Assembly (NCBI GenBank): GCA_031316155.1
Contig: JALDRB010000009.1
Coordinates: 62,001-126,000 of the forward strand
Direction of reading: 5' to 3'
DNA length: 64,000 nucleotides
DNA from: Candidatus Scalindua sp.
Lineage (GTDB): Bacteria > Planctomycetota > Brocadiia > Brocadiales > Scalinduaceae
The notes under the pieces are model-generated. The model was given only the letters and a program-made list of their open reading frames with translations. It did not search any database and was not told the origin of the DNA. Position 1 is the stretch's first letter. The number at the start of each line of letters is the position of its first letter. Below, piece after piece: positions 34,287 to 43,403 of the stretch. A program made the translations under genes and the position numbers.

Positions 34287-36485
34287 TTACTGTGCATCTA
34301 AAACTGCTTGTCGGTCTGCAGCAACAATTCCTGAAGGAGTTCCTGCAATGACCTGGTCTAATATGCTCTGTGGCAATGGAGAATTATCAATAAGGACAGT
34401 CTTATAGCCAGCGGAGTTCAACAGTGTATTTTTATTTATCACCTGGTTGAGAATATTTTCTGATAAAGGAGTATTATCAAGAAGAACAGCTCTATAACCC
34501 GCGGGCATTAATAGTGAGTCTGTGTTTATCATCACATTGAGAACATTATCTGATAATGGGTCATTAGCCTGGAACACTTGATTATTATCCATGGTATCCA
34601 TAAGTGGATTTCGATTCATAATAGCCATGAGAACAGCTTCTGTTAGTGGTGATTCGTTTATTAAAGAATCCCTTAAATCAGCAGATGCTAATGGCGGCTG
34701 CTGATTGATAAAGTCAATAAGTGCCTGGTCACCAAGGCTGATATCAGCTGTAGCCGGATTACAGTCATCGTCTATTCCGTTACCAGGTATCTCGGCCATA
34801 CCAGGGTTAATTCCCACATTTCCGTCATCACAGTCTCCCTGATTTTCGGTAAATCCGTCACCGTCATTGTCTATATCGAGAGTACTATCAGGGGTCGCAC
34901 CGTTACAGTCATCGTCGATACCGTTATCGGGTATCTCAGCCATACCTGAATTAACGTTCGGGTCGTTGTCATTACAATCTGCGGCAGAGACGAAACCATC
35001 TCCGTCTATATCGTCATCAGGTGTCGCCGGATTACAGTCATCATCCGCACCATTATAGGGTACTTCTGCTGCGCCAGGATTTACTGCCGGGTTTGTATCA
35101 TCACAGTCATCAAGCTCAAGGGCATAACCATCACCATCTGCATCGGTAAATCCTTCATCTATCTGACCGTCACAGTCATTGTCTACGCTGTCAAACACCT
35201 CCGTGGCTCCGGGATTAATTCCCGCATTTCCATCATCACAGTCTCCCTGGTTCTCGGTAAACCCGTCACCATCATCGTCTATATCGTTGGAGTTTATTGG
35301 CGTATCCTGGCCGTCACAATCCTCATCTATGCTGTTTCCCGGGATATCCTCAGCACCCGGATGAATAGATGAATCCGTATCGTTACAATCACCCTGATTC
35401 TCGGTAAAGCCGTCACCGTCATTATCTACATCAAGAGAGCTGTCAGGGGTAGCAGAATTACAGTCATCGTTTTTCCCGTTATCGAGTATTTCGCCTGCTC
35501 CCGGATGGACATTCGGATCTCCGTCATCACAATCTCCCTGGTTTCCCGTATACCCGTCTCCATCATAGTCTGTGTTATCATCAAGATCATCTATGGTGAC
35601 TGTCGTTGTGCCGCCAATGGATAACACTACCTTCGCGCCTGCTTTTCTGTCCACTACATCAACTATTCCCGTTATCACGGTTACTGTCGTAGCGCTATTG
35701 GCATTAACAGTCCCGACCGTAAACCGGGTACCTCTCACCCCGATAATGGCGCTCGGTGTTACCACCTCGAATTTAGAGCCTGACGTAACCTGAACATCGA
35801 TTGTCCCCTCGTCCGCAACCCGTATGATACTGTAGAGAGTTCCGTCTGCCAGCCGAACCGACTGGACGAGGTAGGTTCCATAGCCCGCCTGGGAACCGGT
35901 GATTTTGACTTTGCTTCCGTCTGAGAAGGTCATTTCATCATTTACGTTACTCATGGCTCTCTCGGCAGAGGTTCCATCGGCAGGTATCTCCTGGCCGTTT
36001 ACGAGTACGGTATCGATATTGGTGATGTTGGTAGCGCCTGCGCCGAGGAGATTCGTGGCTTTTTTCGCTTCTCTATGGTTGGGACATCCAATTACCAGTT
36101 TGTCAACATCATACGGGTCTTTTCGTGCAACATAATAGGGATCATAACTCGCAAAGTTGGCGATGCTTACAGGATTGTCATCTTCGGGGCAGAGAAAGAC
36201 CTTTTTTCCGGGTACATAGTGCGCAAGTTCTCTAGAGAGGGGGAGAGGATCATTGCCATCATCGGGGTAGCCATCCTGCGGGAACTTTCCATTTTCGTTA
36301 TAGTAGATCTGCATGCCCTGGGATATCTGTCTGAGATTACTCATACATGCAGCCTGGTGAAATGAAGAGCGTTCTTTGAGTATGGCAACCGTTGCAATGC
36401 CTCCCAGTATCGCTATGATGGTCATCGTAATCATGATTTCGATGACGGAGAAGCCTTTTGTATTACCTCTAAATGGGTTTTTCAT
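34287..36485 (-). CDS. Pseudopilin-FecR-MopE-repeat fusion protein
   Basis: 732 residues from ATG 36485, after AAAGGC; an upstream TTG is unlikely. (1) A prepilin signal NTKGFSVIEIMITMTIIAIL with CMSNLRQISQGMQIYYNENGKFP is like type II/IV pseudopilins. (2) A FecR domain spans about 160-300 (IIGVRGTRFTV, GTYLVQSVRLADGT). (3) Six tandem Asp-rich repeats of the MopE/putative metal-binding type, DxDGDGFxxxxGDCDDxxxxxxPGAxE with DDDCN, run from about 310 to 590. (4) A C-terminal region has four PLSxxxLNxxIN-like repeats. The design suggests a surface-displayed, calcium- or copper-binding fibre subunit. It lies beside the secretion operon. Confidence 0.88.
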   Translation of the reverse strand: MKNPFRGNTKGFSVIEIMITMTIIAILGGIATVAILKERSSFHQAACMSNLRQISQGMQIYYNENGKFPQDGYPDDGNDPLPLSRELAHYVPGKKVFLCPEDDNPVSIANFASYDPYYVARKDPYDVDKLVIGCPNHREAKKATNLLGAGATNITNIDTVLVNGQEIPADGTSAERAMSNVNDEMTFSDGSKVKITGSQAGYGTYLVQSVRLADGTLYSIIRVADEGTIDVQVTSGSKFEVVTPSAIIGVRGTRFTVGTVNANSATTVTVITGIVDVVDRKAGAKVVLSIGGTTTVTIDDLDDNTDYDGDGYTGNQGDCDDGDPNVHPGAGEILDNGKNDDCNSATPDSSLDVDNDGDGFTENQGDCNDTDSSIHPGAEDIPGNSIDEDCDGQDTPINSNDIDDDGDGFTENQGDCDDGNAGINPGATEVFDSVDNDCDGQIDEGFTDADGDGYALELDDCDDTNPAVNPGAAEVPYNGADDDCNPATPDDDIDGDGFVSAADCNDNDPNVNSGMAEIPDNGIDDDCNGATPDSTLDIDNDGDGFTENQGDCDDGNVGINPGMAEIPGNGIDDDCNPATADISLGDQALIDFINQQPPLASADLRDSLINESPLTEAVLMAIMNRNPLMDTMDNNQVFQANDPLSDNVLNVMINTDSLLMPAGYRAVLLDNTPLSENILNQVINKNTLLNSAGYKTVLIDNSPLPQSILDQVIAGTPSGIVAADRQAVLDAQ

Positions 36486-36506
36486 AGCGATTTGCCTTTC
36501 ACGCAA

Positions 36507-36882
36507 AGGTGAATGAATAAGAGTATTTTTGATTTACGATTTCAGATTTACGAATTACGATTTTCCTGATGTTTTTAATGCAGCAGTAAAAATAGAAACC
36601 AACTCATTAAATCTTTTAGCCGACATTCTTTTCTTTCTATTTTTAATTCGTAAATCGTAAATATTTTAATAGGCTTTCTCTTCATTATGCCTTCTGTATA
36701 CTTTCTCAGCATTTCACTTGAACCCTTGGCTCTTTTTGATCTTGCCGACTCTTTTAGCGACTTTCTTTTCCTTCCGGCTCCTTAATTCTGATTTCTGTCT
36801 TCAGACTTCTTGCTTTCATACGCCTCATTTCCTCATATATCCATATATATTCAAGCGCAGCAGACATGCATTCCCCTGAACG
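36507..36882 (-). repeat. Decayed repeat region between csrA and the pseudopilin gene
   Basis: 376 bp without an intact gene. Minus-strand bases near 36570-36620 encode RFNELVSIFTAALKTSGKS and a stop, again like a four-helix-bundle protein C-terminus. The word CTTTTAGCCGACATTC is shared with the region after the pseudopilin gene, and a variant occurs at 36751. Confidence 0.45.
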
Positions 36883-37086
36883 TCAGGATAAATCAATCAA
36901 GTTGGAAGAAGAAGAGTATTCGTTTTCATCCTTTATTTTCTTAAAAACCTCTTCTCTATGGATAATAACATTCTTCGGTGCTTCTACCCCGAATTTGATT
37001 TGATTCTTGCCTATTTCAACAACCGTTAATTTTATGTTGTCTCCAATTATTACGCTTTCGCCTAACTTCCTTGTTAGAATAAGCAT
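36883..37086 (-). CDS. csrA: Translational regulator CsrA
   Basis: 67 residues, the normal size. [22 protein letters not shown] and [15 protein letters not shown] are the conserved RNA-binding strands. It is a dimer that binds GGA motifs in mRNA leaders, especially flagellin mRNA. An AGGAAGGTGACAG site precedes the start. It sits directly after fliW, whose product binds and inhibits CsrA, forming a filament-assembly checkpoint at the end of the flagellar cluster. Confidence 0.97.
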   Translation of the reverse strand: MLILTRKLGESVIIGDNIKLTVVEIGKNQIKFGVEAPKNVIIHREEVFKKIKDENEYSSSSNLIDLS

Positions 37087-37167
37087 CTGTCACCTTCCTG
37101 GTTTTATGCCGGAGATTGTGCGGGTTTTTGATGATGTAAGTGTTCACATAATTACATGAGCTGATAT

Positions 37168-37599
37168 CTAATTCCTGTTATCCATGATATAGTAATGTAT
37201 CGAGTATTTTTCTTCCTGCAGGATAATCTGTTTAGCAAGTTTTTTTTGAGGGTTATACACTATTGGAGCCCGCAAGTTAGTCCTGATAGACATGATATCG
37301 TGTGGTACCACCAGAAGAGTAAGAACAAGGGCTTCATCTGCTTTCTTTACACGAATATCTTCACAATCCTGAGCGCTGAGCTTGATGGAATAGTTTTCGT
37401 CAACTGAAAACGGTGTAACAACGGGAAATGCCAGTGCAGGATTTTCAATTGATTGCAGCCAGAAGGTCGGGAATGACGTTTCCCTTTCAAGCAGTATGTA
37501 TTGTCTGCAATCAGCAAAGCCCAGGATAGGCGCAGTGAAATTGATTATTTCTTTCTTTAAAACCTTAATTTTGCCGAAGAGTCGGGTTTTCAGTATCAT
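37168..37599 (-). CDS. fliW: Flagellar assembly factor FliW
   Basis: 143 residues, the usual length. Conserved FliW segments are visible: IINFTAPILGFADCRQYILLE, FWLQSIENPALAFPVVTPF and VPHDIMSIRTNLRAPIVYNPQKK. FliW binds flagellin and, when free, sequesters CsrA, coupling flagellin secretion to its translation. The start is 13 bp after the flgL stop with no obvious Shine-Dalgarno sequence, suggesting coupling. csrA follows. Confidence 0.95.
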   Translation of the reverse strand: MILKTRLFGKIKVLKKEIINFTAPILGFADCRQYILLERETSFPTFWLQSIENPALAFPVVTPFSVDENYSIKLSAQDCEDIRVKKADEALVLTLLVVPHDIMSIRTNLRAPIVYNPQKKLAKQIILQEEKYSIHYYIMDNRN

Positions 37600-37612
37600 G
37601 TTATTTGAAATA

Positions 37613-38506
37613 TTATAAATAATCGAGGATAGAGGTTCTAAAAATCAGTGTGCTGGAGGCCAGTGTTGCCTGAAAAACATTTTCCTGTTCCTTCAGTCTT
37701 AATACAACCTCGGTCAGATCTGCACCTTCTGTTTCCCCCAGAGAATTGGCAATTGAGAGTTTTGCTTCTTCTATCCTGTTCTCGGTAAGTTCAAGCGTCC
37801 TGGCAACACTTCCGGCTTTTGCTACTAAACCTGTAACACTACCGTGTGCACTATTTAATTCGTCGAGCCCGCTGCTTTTTACACCATTCTCAAAATTATC
37901 CCGAATTGAAATTATCGTGGTGAAAAGGCTCGTGTCAACAAAGGCCTCTTCTCCTGTCTGATTAATCTGGACGGTTGCTCCCGGTCCGACCCGATATTCT
38001 ATTTTTCCCTGATTTCCATTATAGGTTACGGCAGTTATCTTATTGTTTGCATCATAGGTTGCAGTAAAGGGTTTCGTCGTTGTCTTTGTCCCTGCAAAAG
38101 TATACCGTTCTGATGACTTCGTATTTGCCTCCTGCAGGAGTGATTCGAGAACAGCATTAATATCAATGGAAATAATTTTTCTCTCAGCCGGGCCGTTTGT
38201 ATCGTTATTTCCCTGTGCGGTGAGTTCTCTTAACCGGGTAATATGTTCCTCCACGTTAATCAGTACCCTTTCATTTTCTGCCAGATCTTCTGTTGCTTTC
38301 TGAATGTTTGAGGAGTACTGTTCAAGTTTGTGGTTTTCTGTGTTCAGGCTGAGGATTCTTCTTGCAGCAGCAGGGCCATCTGAGGGGCGATTTATTTTTT
38401 TTCCTGATGATATCTGCCCTGCAGTTGCTGCATACTGCGAAGTACTGGAATTGACTTTCTTCAGCGTTGTTCTCACCAGAGTTTCAAGGGTCACTTTTGA
38501 AGGCAT
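37613..38506 (-). CDS. flgL: Hook-filament junction protein FlgL
   Basis: 297 residues. The N-terminus (TLVRTTLKKVNSSTSQYAATAGQISSGKKINRPSDGPAAARRIL) and the C-terminal helix (QENVFQATLASSTLIFRTSILDYL) match flagellin-family junction proteins. It forms the second ring between hook and filament. It is 17 bp downstream of flgK and coupled to fliW. Secreted by the flagellar export apparatus; no signal peptide, as expected. Confidence 0.95.
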   Translation of the reverse strand: MPSKVTLETLVRTTLKKVNSSTSQYAATAGQISSGKKINRPSDGPAAARRILSLNTENHKLEQYSSNIQKATEDLAENERVLINVEEHITRLRELTAQGNNDTNGPAERKIISIDINAVLESLLQEANTKSSERYTFAGTKTTTKPFTATYDANNKITAVTYNGNQGKIEYRVGPGATVQINQTGEEAFVDTSLFTTIISIRDNFENGVKSSGLDELNSAHGSVTGLVAKAGSVARTLELTENRIEEAKLSIANSLGETEGADLTEVVLRLKEQENVFQATLASSTLIFRTSILDYL

Positions 38507-38523
38507 TTTTAATCTCCTTTACT

Positions 38524-40386
38524 TTAGAGACAAAAGGTGTCAGTAACTTCAGTAACAAGGGTAATATATCTTGCAGAGGCCTGAAACGCCTTTTGAAATC
38601 TGATGATGTCTATCATCTCTTCCTCAATGGATACACCCGATACCTCCTGTCGACGATTCTCCATGTTTAAGAGCAGAGTACTAAAGGCCTCTTTTTCGCT
38701 GTCTCTCTGCCTTGTTTCGATTCCCAGCTCTGCTACGGCACCCTGGAGAAAGTCGTTAAATGTTGTATTATTCGTTGTTGCAGTGTCTTTCAGATCTGCC
38801 AGTCTCAGGGCATTTTTATTGTCTCCCGGTGTGAAGTTTGAAGATGCAGCTATTCTGGAAACATCGTCTTGAATATACTGTGTTACCCCGATAGTCGATG
38901 CATCGTTTCCCTTGAAAAATGTATTCATCCCTAAAGCCGTAAGCACATTACTGGTATCCGCATCACTTATCGTATCATTGGTAAAACTAAACGTGTAGCC
39001 ACTTGTTGCGGTTATGGTTAAAAGTCCGTTGCTGATAGTTGAACTGATATTTGATATACTGTCTATTTTTGCAGACAGAGAACTGAGCGTCTCATCCGAA
39101 GCAATGCTGATACTGCTCTCGGTAATGTTATCTGAGGAATCTTTAACGCTAATGTAAAGGCTACCGTTTGTTATGTTGGTAGATATGGCAGTTGCATCGG
39201 TATACGAACCACTTATGGTCAACTGGCTATCACTATCGACGGATAGAATTTTATAGAAATTTCCATCATTGAGTTTTATCCAGTCATTGGCTTTCACATT
39301 CGTTGAGAACGATGTACCACTTCCGGTCACCGTAGATCCTGAACTGGTTACCGTACCGGTCGTATACGTGGTAACTGAAGGAGTAAATGGCAGATTATTG
39401 GAGGAAGAAGAGAGGAGGGCAGTTGAGCTGCTGACCGCATTCGTACTGGTCAGAGATGAAAAGCCTCCACTCAGTCCTAAACCCTCACTGTGAATATTAT
39501 TTACTTCCCTGATGATGCTTGCGGCAAGTGTATCCAGTTTTTCCATATATTTTGGAATAACTACGTCCTGGATATTCAGTAACCCCTTTAATTCACCACT
39601 ACTGATATTTGCTATCCCATTTATCCTGACGGTTCCCGGTCCTGTTGTTGATGTGGAAAGCGCTTCCGCACCGTTTCCCATTACAACTAATGATCCACCA
39701 AGGAGAATATTTGTTGCACCATTTTCCTGGTTTAGCACCTTAATGTCCGCCAGCTTACTCAATCTGCTTATGAGGCCGTCCATTTTATCTCTCATGTCAT
39801 TTGCATTGCCGCTTGACATTTCGACGGTAGATATCCTTTTGTTTAACAGAGCGATTTCATTTGTTATACTATTCAACTCATCCACCTTTGACGTAATCTG
39901 CTGGCTTGCATGCAGCTGCAGTTCTCCAAACTGGTTTTTCAGAGTAGTAAATTTATTAGCCAGATTTGTACTGTCCTGCAGAAGTTGTTGCCTTTTGCTG
40001 ATTTCGGTAGTACCCGTTGATAATGACTCTAAACTCTTAAAAAACTGGTTCAAGGTATTGTTTAAGCTGGAATCTGACAGTTCGTTAAAAACATTCTGCA
40101 GATTTCCCAGTATGTTACTTTGTATCTCAGAATTGCCAAGCAATGATGATTGAGATCTTATCTGAGAATCGATCAGGTCATCTTTCAGTCTCCTTATTTC
40201 GTCTATTGCAACTCCCTGTCCCAGGGGCCCATAGGGAGACAACTCAGGATCTCTCGCACTAATGGAAACCACTTGCCTGCTATACCCCGGTGTATTCGCA
40301 TTTGCAATATTATGACCAATAGTCTGTAAAGCACGTTGTGCAACTAATAGACCGGTTAAACCTATTGAGAGATCTGCAGATGACAT
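38524..40386 (-). CDS. flgK: Hook-associated protein FlgK
   Basis: 620 residues. The start SADLSIGLTGLLVAQRALQTIGHNIANANTPGYSRQ and the end QKAFQASARYITLVTEVTDTF are diagnostic. The middle region is low complexity, rich in Ser and Thr. It forms the first junction ring on the hook. It lies between flgN-like and flgL genes, the common order, and its chaperone is probably the FlgN homologue upstream. Confidence 0.96.
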   Translation of the reverse strand: MSSADLSIGLTGLLVAQRALQTIGHNIANANTPGYSRQVVSISARDPELSPYGPLGQGVAIDEIRRLKDDLIDSQIRSQSSLLGNSEIQSNILGNLQNVFNELSDSSLNNTLNQFFKSLESLSTGTTEISKRQQLLQDSTNLANKFTTLKNQFGELQLHASQQITSKVDELNSITNEIALLNKRISTVEMSSGNANDMRDKMDGLISRLSKLADIKVLNQENGATNILLGGSLVVMGNGAEALSTSTTGPGTVRINGIANISSGELKGLLNIQDVVIPKYMEKLDTLAASIIREVNNIHSEGLGLSGGFSSLTSTNAVSSSTALLSSSSNNLPFTPSVTTYTTGTVTSSGSTVTGSGTSFSTNVKANDWIKLNDGNFYKILSVDSDSQLTISGSYTDATAISTNITNGSLYISVKDSSDNITESSISIASDETLSSLSAKIDSISNISSTISNGLLTITATSGYTFSFTNDTISDADTSNVLTALGMNTFFKGNDASTIGVTQYIQDDVSRIAASSNFTPGDNKNALRLADLKDTATTNNTTFNDFLQGAVAELGIETRQRDSEKEAFSTLLLNMENRRQEVSGVSIEEEMIDIIRFQKAFQASARYITLVTEVTDTFCL

Positions 40387-40489
40387 ATTTCACCTCTTTT
40401 TCAATTTAGCCTTTTAAAATGATTTATTTGTTACCGCACACATATTGGTGTTCCGGAATAAATACTCCCGTGCAATCAGATTGAAACAT

Positions 40490-40990
40490 TCAGGCACTTG
40501 TTTCGAAGACGATCCTTTTCAGATCGCCTTCCCTTACCTTGCCGGTCTGCTGGTAAATAGTATTGTCCAACGGTTCAGAGCACAGAGACTTTATAAGGCT
40601 GTTAACATATTCAAGAGAATATCTGGTAAGCGACGTATTAACATTGTTCACTTCCTGAACTTTCAGAGCTACCTCAAGAATCGTTTCACGTTTCATCTCC
40701 AATTTGCTTCGAAATGGGTCTTGAATATGTTCTTCAAGTTTTTGAAGAGACAGCAAGGTGTCACACCATCCAATTTTTCGGGTTATCGACTCCATTACAT
40801 ATCTTCGTTTTTCTTCCAGGAGAACAATACTCTCTGCGAGGTTCCGCTCCCTGAAGATTGCTGATTCAAGCTTTTCAATGTCTCCGGAAATAATGTGCCT
40901 CTGTTTCTCTTCGGCAGCCTGCAGTATCTCTTTATACACTGCCGTCATCTTGTCTAAGGTATCGTACAAATTCTCTAATAACTCTTCCAA
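40490..40990 (-). CDS. flgN: FlgN-like flagellar chaperone
   Basis: 166 residues, entirely helical and charged. The EELLENLYDTLDKMTAVYKEILQAAEEKQRHIISGDIEKLE opening is characteristic of FlgN family proteins, which guard FlgK and FlgL before export. It lies between flgJ and flgK, supporting the assignment. Cytoplasmic. No obvious start conflict. Confidence 0.85.
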   Translation of the reverse strand: MEELLENLYDTLDKMTAVYKEILQAAEEKQRHIISGDIEKLESAIFRERNLAESIVLLEEKRRYVMESITRKIGWCDTLLSLQKLEEHIQDPFRSKLEMKRETILEVALKVQEVNNVNTSLTRYSLEYVNSLIKSLCSEPLDNTIYQQTGKVREGDLKRIVFETSA

Positions 40991-41060
40991 GCCTATCTTC
41001 TCCTCACAATGGTTTTTAATTCTTCAATACCCAGTTTTGCAAGAGGGATATAAAAACAAC

Positions 41061-41375
41061 TTATTCTTTTCCCATTTGCCTGTAAAGCATATCTGCTATT
41101 CCGAAACCACCGCTCTTGGCAATTTCATCTGATAGTGCAGTAAGAGTAACTCCCTCATAGATCTCAGAACCACTGTTTTTTTCAAACAATCCGGAATCGG
41201 GTATCGTCTTCCACATTGCCTGGATCAGCATATTTACCATTATCGACTCAAAACCCTGTGCTGCATTCTTCAATTTATAAGAAGACTGATCATCGGCTTT
41301 GTTTTTCAATAAAGCCTTTGAGGCTTCCACTTTTTCTGTATTCATTATGAAACCACTATCGAATGGTATATCCAT
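41061..41375 (-). CDS. flgJ: FlgJ rod-binding domain protein
   Basis: 104 residues. It contains only the N-terminal rod-binding domain (AAQGFESIMVNMLIQAMWKTIP ... YEGVTLTALSDEIAKSGGFGIADMLYRQM) and lacks the muramidase domain found in enterobacterial FlgJ. It chaperones rod assembly in the periplasm, and another enzyme must open the wall. The TTACCTCCTGAA ribosome site (minus-strand AGGAGG) is strong. A repeat copy lies upstream at about 41420-41490. Confidence 0.9.
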   Translation of the reverse strand: MDIPFDSGFIMNTEKVEASKALLKNKADDQSSYKLKNAAQGFESIMVNMLIQAMWKTIPDSGLFEKNSGSEIYEGVTLTALSDEIAKSGGFGIADMLYRQMGKE

Positions 41376-41419
41376 GCCTTACCTCCTGAATAGATAAATA
41401 GCTTAATGCGGCGAAATCG

Positions 41420-41490
41420 CAACCAAAGTGCCTGAAGGGTAAAATGTCTAAAGTGCTTAAAATTAATGGTTTACTTTGTTCCAATAGATG
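41420..41490 (-). repeat. Solo end of the four-helix-bundle element
   Basis: The words ATTGGAACAAAGTAAA, CTTTAGACATTTTAC and AGGCACTTTGGTT, read on the minus strand, recur at about 46898-46970 on the plus strand. This is the end sequence of the insertion found between flgE and flgF. It sits between flgI and flgJ. Confidence 0.55.
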
Positions 41491-41514
41491 GAAAATAGCA
41501 AGTAATTCACTATT

Positions 41515-42675
41515 TTACATTAATATCAGTTCTGCATGAAGAGCGCCTGCCTTTTGAATTGCCTGAAATATCGCAATCAGATCTCGTGGAGTAACACCAA
41601 GAACATTTAAACCACGGGCTATTTCCGAGATACTTGCACCTTCAGGTATAACATTGAGTTTTCCCTCTTCCTCGCCAACATCAATAGAGGTGCGATCCAG
41701 TACCTCGGTTGTAGCACTTGTCGGAGCAAAAGGATTCGGCTGTGAAACCTCCTGCCGTTCATTTATTGTAATCGTAAGACTGCCATGGGCGATAGCCACT
41801 GTTGAGATTCTCACATTTTCTCCTGCAACAATTGTCCCAGTTCTTTCGTTAATAATAATACGCGCAATTGCATCCGGTGTAATCGGGAGCTCTTCTATCT
41901 GCGAAATAAACTGTGTAATCATGTTCATTGTACGAAATTCCCTTGGAGGCGTTATTTCTACATCCCCGGCACTAATAGCTTGAGCGGAACCTGGATATCT
42001 TGCATTGACCGCATTCATTAAACGGCGGGCAGTAGTAAAATCAGTTTCATGCAGACTTAATCTGATAGCATTTCCGAAAAAGAGGTGGACTGGTATCTCC
42101 TTTTCAATTAAAGCACCGTGTGGAATATTAGCAGTTGTAGCTATGTTCTTTCTTGTATCTGCTGCTTTCCCTCCAACATTGAATCCTCCTCCAATAGATA
42201 AGGGCCCTTGTGCAACCGCATATACTTCATTGTCTATCCCCTGAAGAACGGTATGGACAAGCACTCCTCCCTCAAGACTCTTTGAATTACCAACTGAAGA
42301 CAAAAGGACATCTATTCTATCTCCAGGCTTTGCAAATGAGTGAACTTGAGCTGTCACAAGGACTGCTGCTATGTTCTTTGAGTTAAAGTCTTCATCGGTT
42401 GTCACGATACCAAGTTTCTCGAAGACGTTCTTGGCCAATTGGCTTGTAAATGCAAATGTCGTACTGTCACCGGTACCCTGCAACCCTACGATGAGTCCAT
42501 AACCGAATAAGTAGTTATCTCTCATACCCTGAATATTTGAAATGTCTTTAACACGCGCAATTATGGCTCCGCAAACTACCGGTGCAGAAGAAAAGAGAAG
42601 TGTTACAATCAGCACGGTAATACCAAAACAATAACGACGCATCGAGAATTTATGAAACATAATCAGCAACCTCAT
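41515..42675 (-). CDS. flgI: Flagellar P-ring protein FlgI
   Basis: 386 residues with a signal peptide (about 1-36). Motifs include ARVKDISNIQGMRDNYLFGYGLIVGLQGTGDS, VLVTAQVHSFAKPGDRIDVLLSSVGN, INERTGTIVAGENVRI and the C-terminal ISEIARGLNVLGVTPRDLIAIFQAIQKAGALHAEL. It forms the periplasmic bushing around the rod. Its presence with flgH indicates a diderm cell with peptidoglycan-associated rings. Confidence 0.97.
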   Translation of the reverse strand: MRLLIMFHKFSMRRYCFGITVLIVTLLFSSAPVVCGAIIARVKDISNIQGMRDNYLFGYGLIVGLQGTGDSTTFAFTSQLAKNVFEKLGIVTTDEDFNSKNIAAVLVTAQVHSFAKPGDRIDVLLSSVGNSKSLEGGVLVHTVLQGIDNEVYAVAQGPLSIGGGFNVGGKAADTRKNIATTANIPHGALIEKEIPVHLFFGNAIRLSLHETDFTTARRLMNAVNARYPGSAQAISAGDVEITPPREFRTMNMITQFISQIEELPITPDAIARIIINERTGTIVAGENVRISTVAIAHGSLTITINERQEVSQPNPFAPTSATTEVLDRTSIDVGEEEGKLNVIPEGASISEIARGLNVLGVTPRDLIAIFQAIQKAGALHAELILM

Positions 42676-42710
42676 TTATACTTTCACTCTTGTGGTTATA
42701 AAATTTTATT

Positions 42711-43370
42711 TTAAAAAGGCCAGAAAATATCCTGAAACCTGTTAAACCACCCTTTTTTCCCTGATCTCGTCAGCCAGCCCTTCCCTTCAAGGCCGAAATT
42801 TACATTTGACATCTGGCTCGACAGTATTGTATTGCTTGGCGATATATCTATCGGCCTGGCTATACCCGTGAGCTTCAGATTGTATTTCTCCTTATTTACG
42901 TCTACGTCTCTTTTCCCTTCCAGGACAAGATTTCCGTTGTCAAGCACTTCTACTATCATTGCAGTGAAACTCAGATTTATCTTCCGTGTGCTGTCATAGG
43001 AACCTTTCCCTTTAAAATTAGTCGAGAGATTACCCGAGACATTATTAGCTGGTCTGGAATCGAACCGAGTATTACGTCCCTTGGTTAATCCGGAAATAAC
43101 GCCATCCAAAAAGGCGTTATTATTTACTTCTCCGGAAAATTTGTTCGAATTATCTGTAGAAGCGTTCTCTTCGTTGTCTATATTCGTCTCTTCAATTACA
43201 ATTACGGTAACGATATCTCCGATCCTTTTAGCTCTATTATCATCAAAGAGATTATAGTTTATGGCAGTCCTTCTCTCCCACAATGAATCAGCGTAAACTG
43301 AATCAGCAACTGCGAAGAAAAATATATTCAAAACAACAGTGAGGATAGAAATGAAACAAATTTTCAACAT
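42711..43370 (-). CDS. flgH: Flagellar L-ring protein FlgH, without an obvious lipobox
   Basis: 219 residues. The core matches FlgH: RIGDIVTVIVIEETNIDNEE, GKGSYDSTRKINLSFTAMIVEVLDNGNLVLEGKRDV, GIARPIDISPSNTILSSQMSNVNFGLEGKGWL. The signal peptide ends in VYADS, not a Leu-x-x-Cys lipobox, and no Cys follows, so the outer-membrane ring would not be lipidated as in the E. coli protein. It is 35 bp from flgI. Confidence 0.92.
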   Translation of the reverse strand: MLKICFISILTVVLNIFFFAVADSVYADSLWERRTAINYNLFDDNRAKRIGDIVTVIVIEETNIDNEENASTDNSNKFSGEVNNNAFLDGVISGLTKGRNTRFDSRPANNVSGNLSTNFKGKGSYDSTRKINLSFTAMIVEVLDNGNLVLEGKRDVDVNKEKYNLKLTGIARPIDISPSNTILSSQMSNVNFGLEGKGWLTRSGKKGWFNRFQDIFWPF

Positions 43371-43403
43371 AGATAATCTCTCTCCCTATGCAACACACCG
43401 AAA

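Noticed and set aside
41436..41456. GGCAC-N5-TTGC-like sigma-54 site upstream of flgJ
   Set aside because: It lies within a repeat shared with the flgE-flgF insertion, so the match probably comes from the repeat and not from promoter function.
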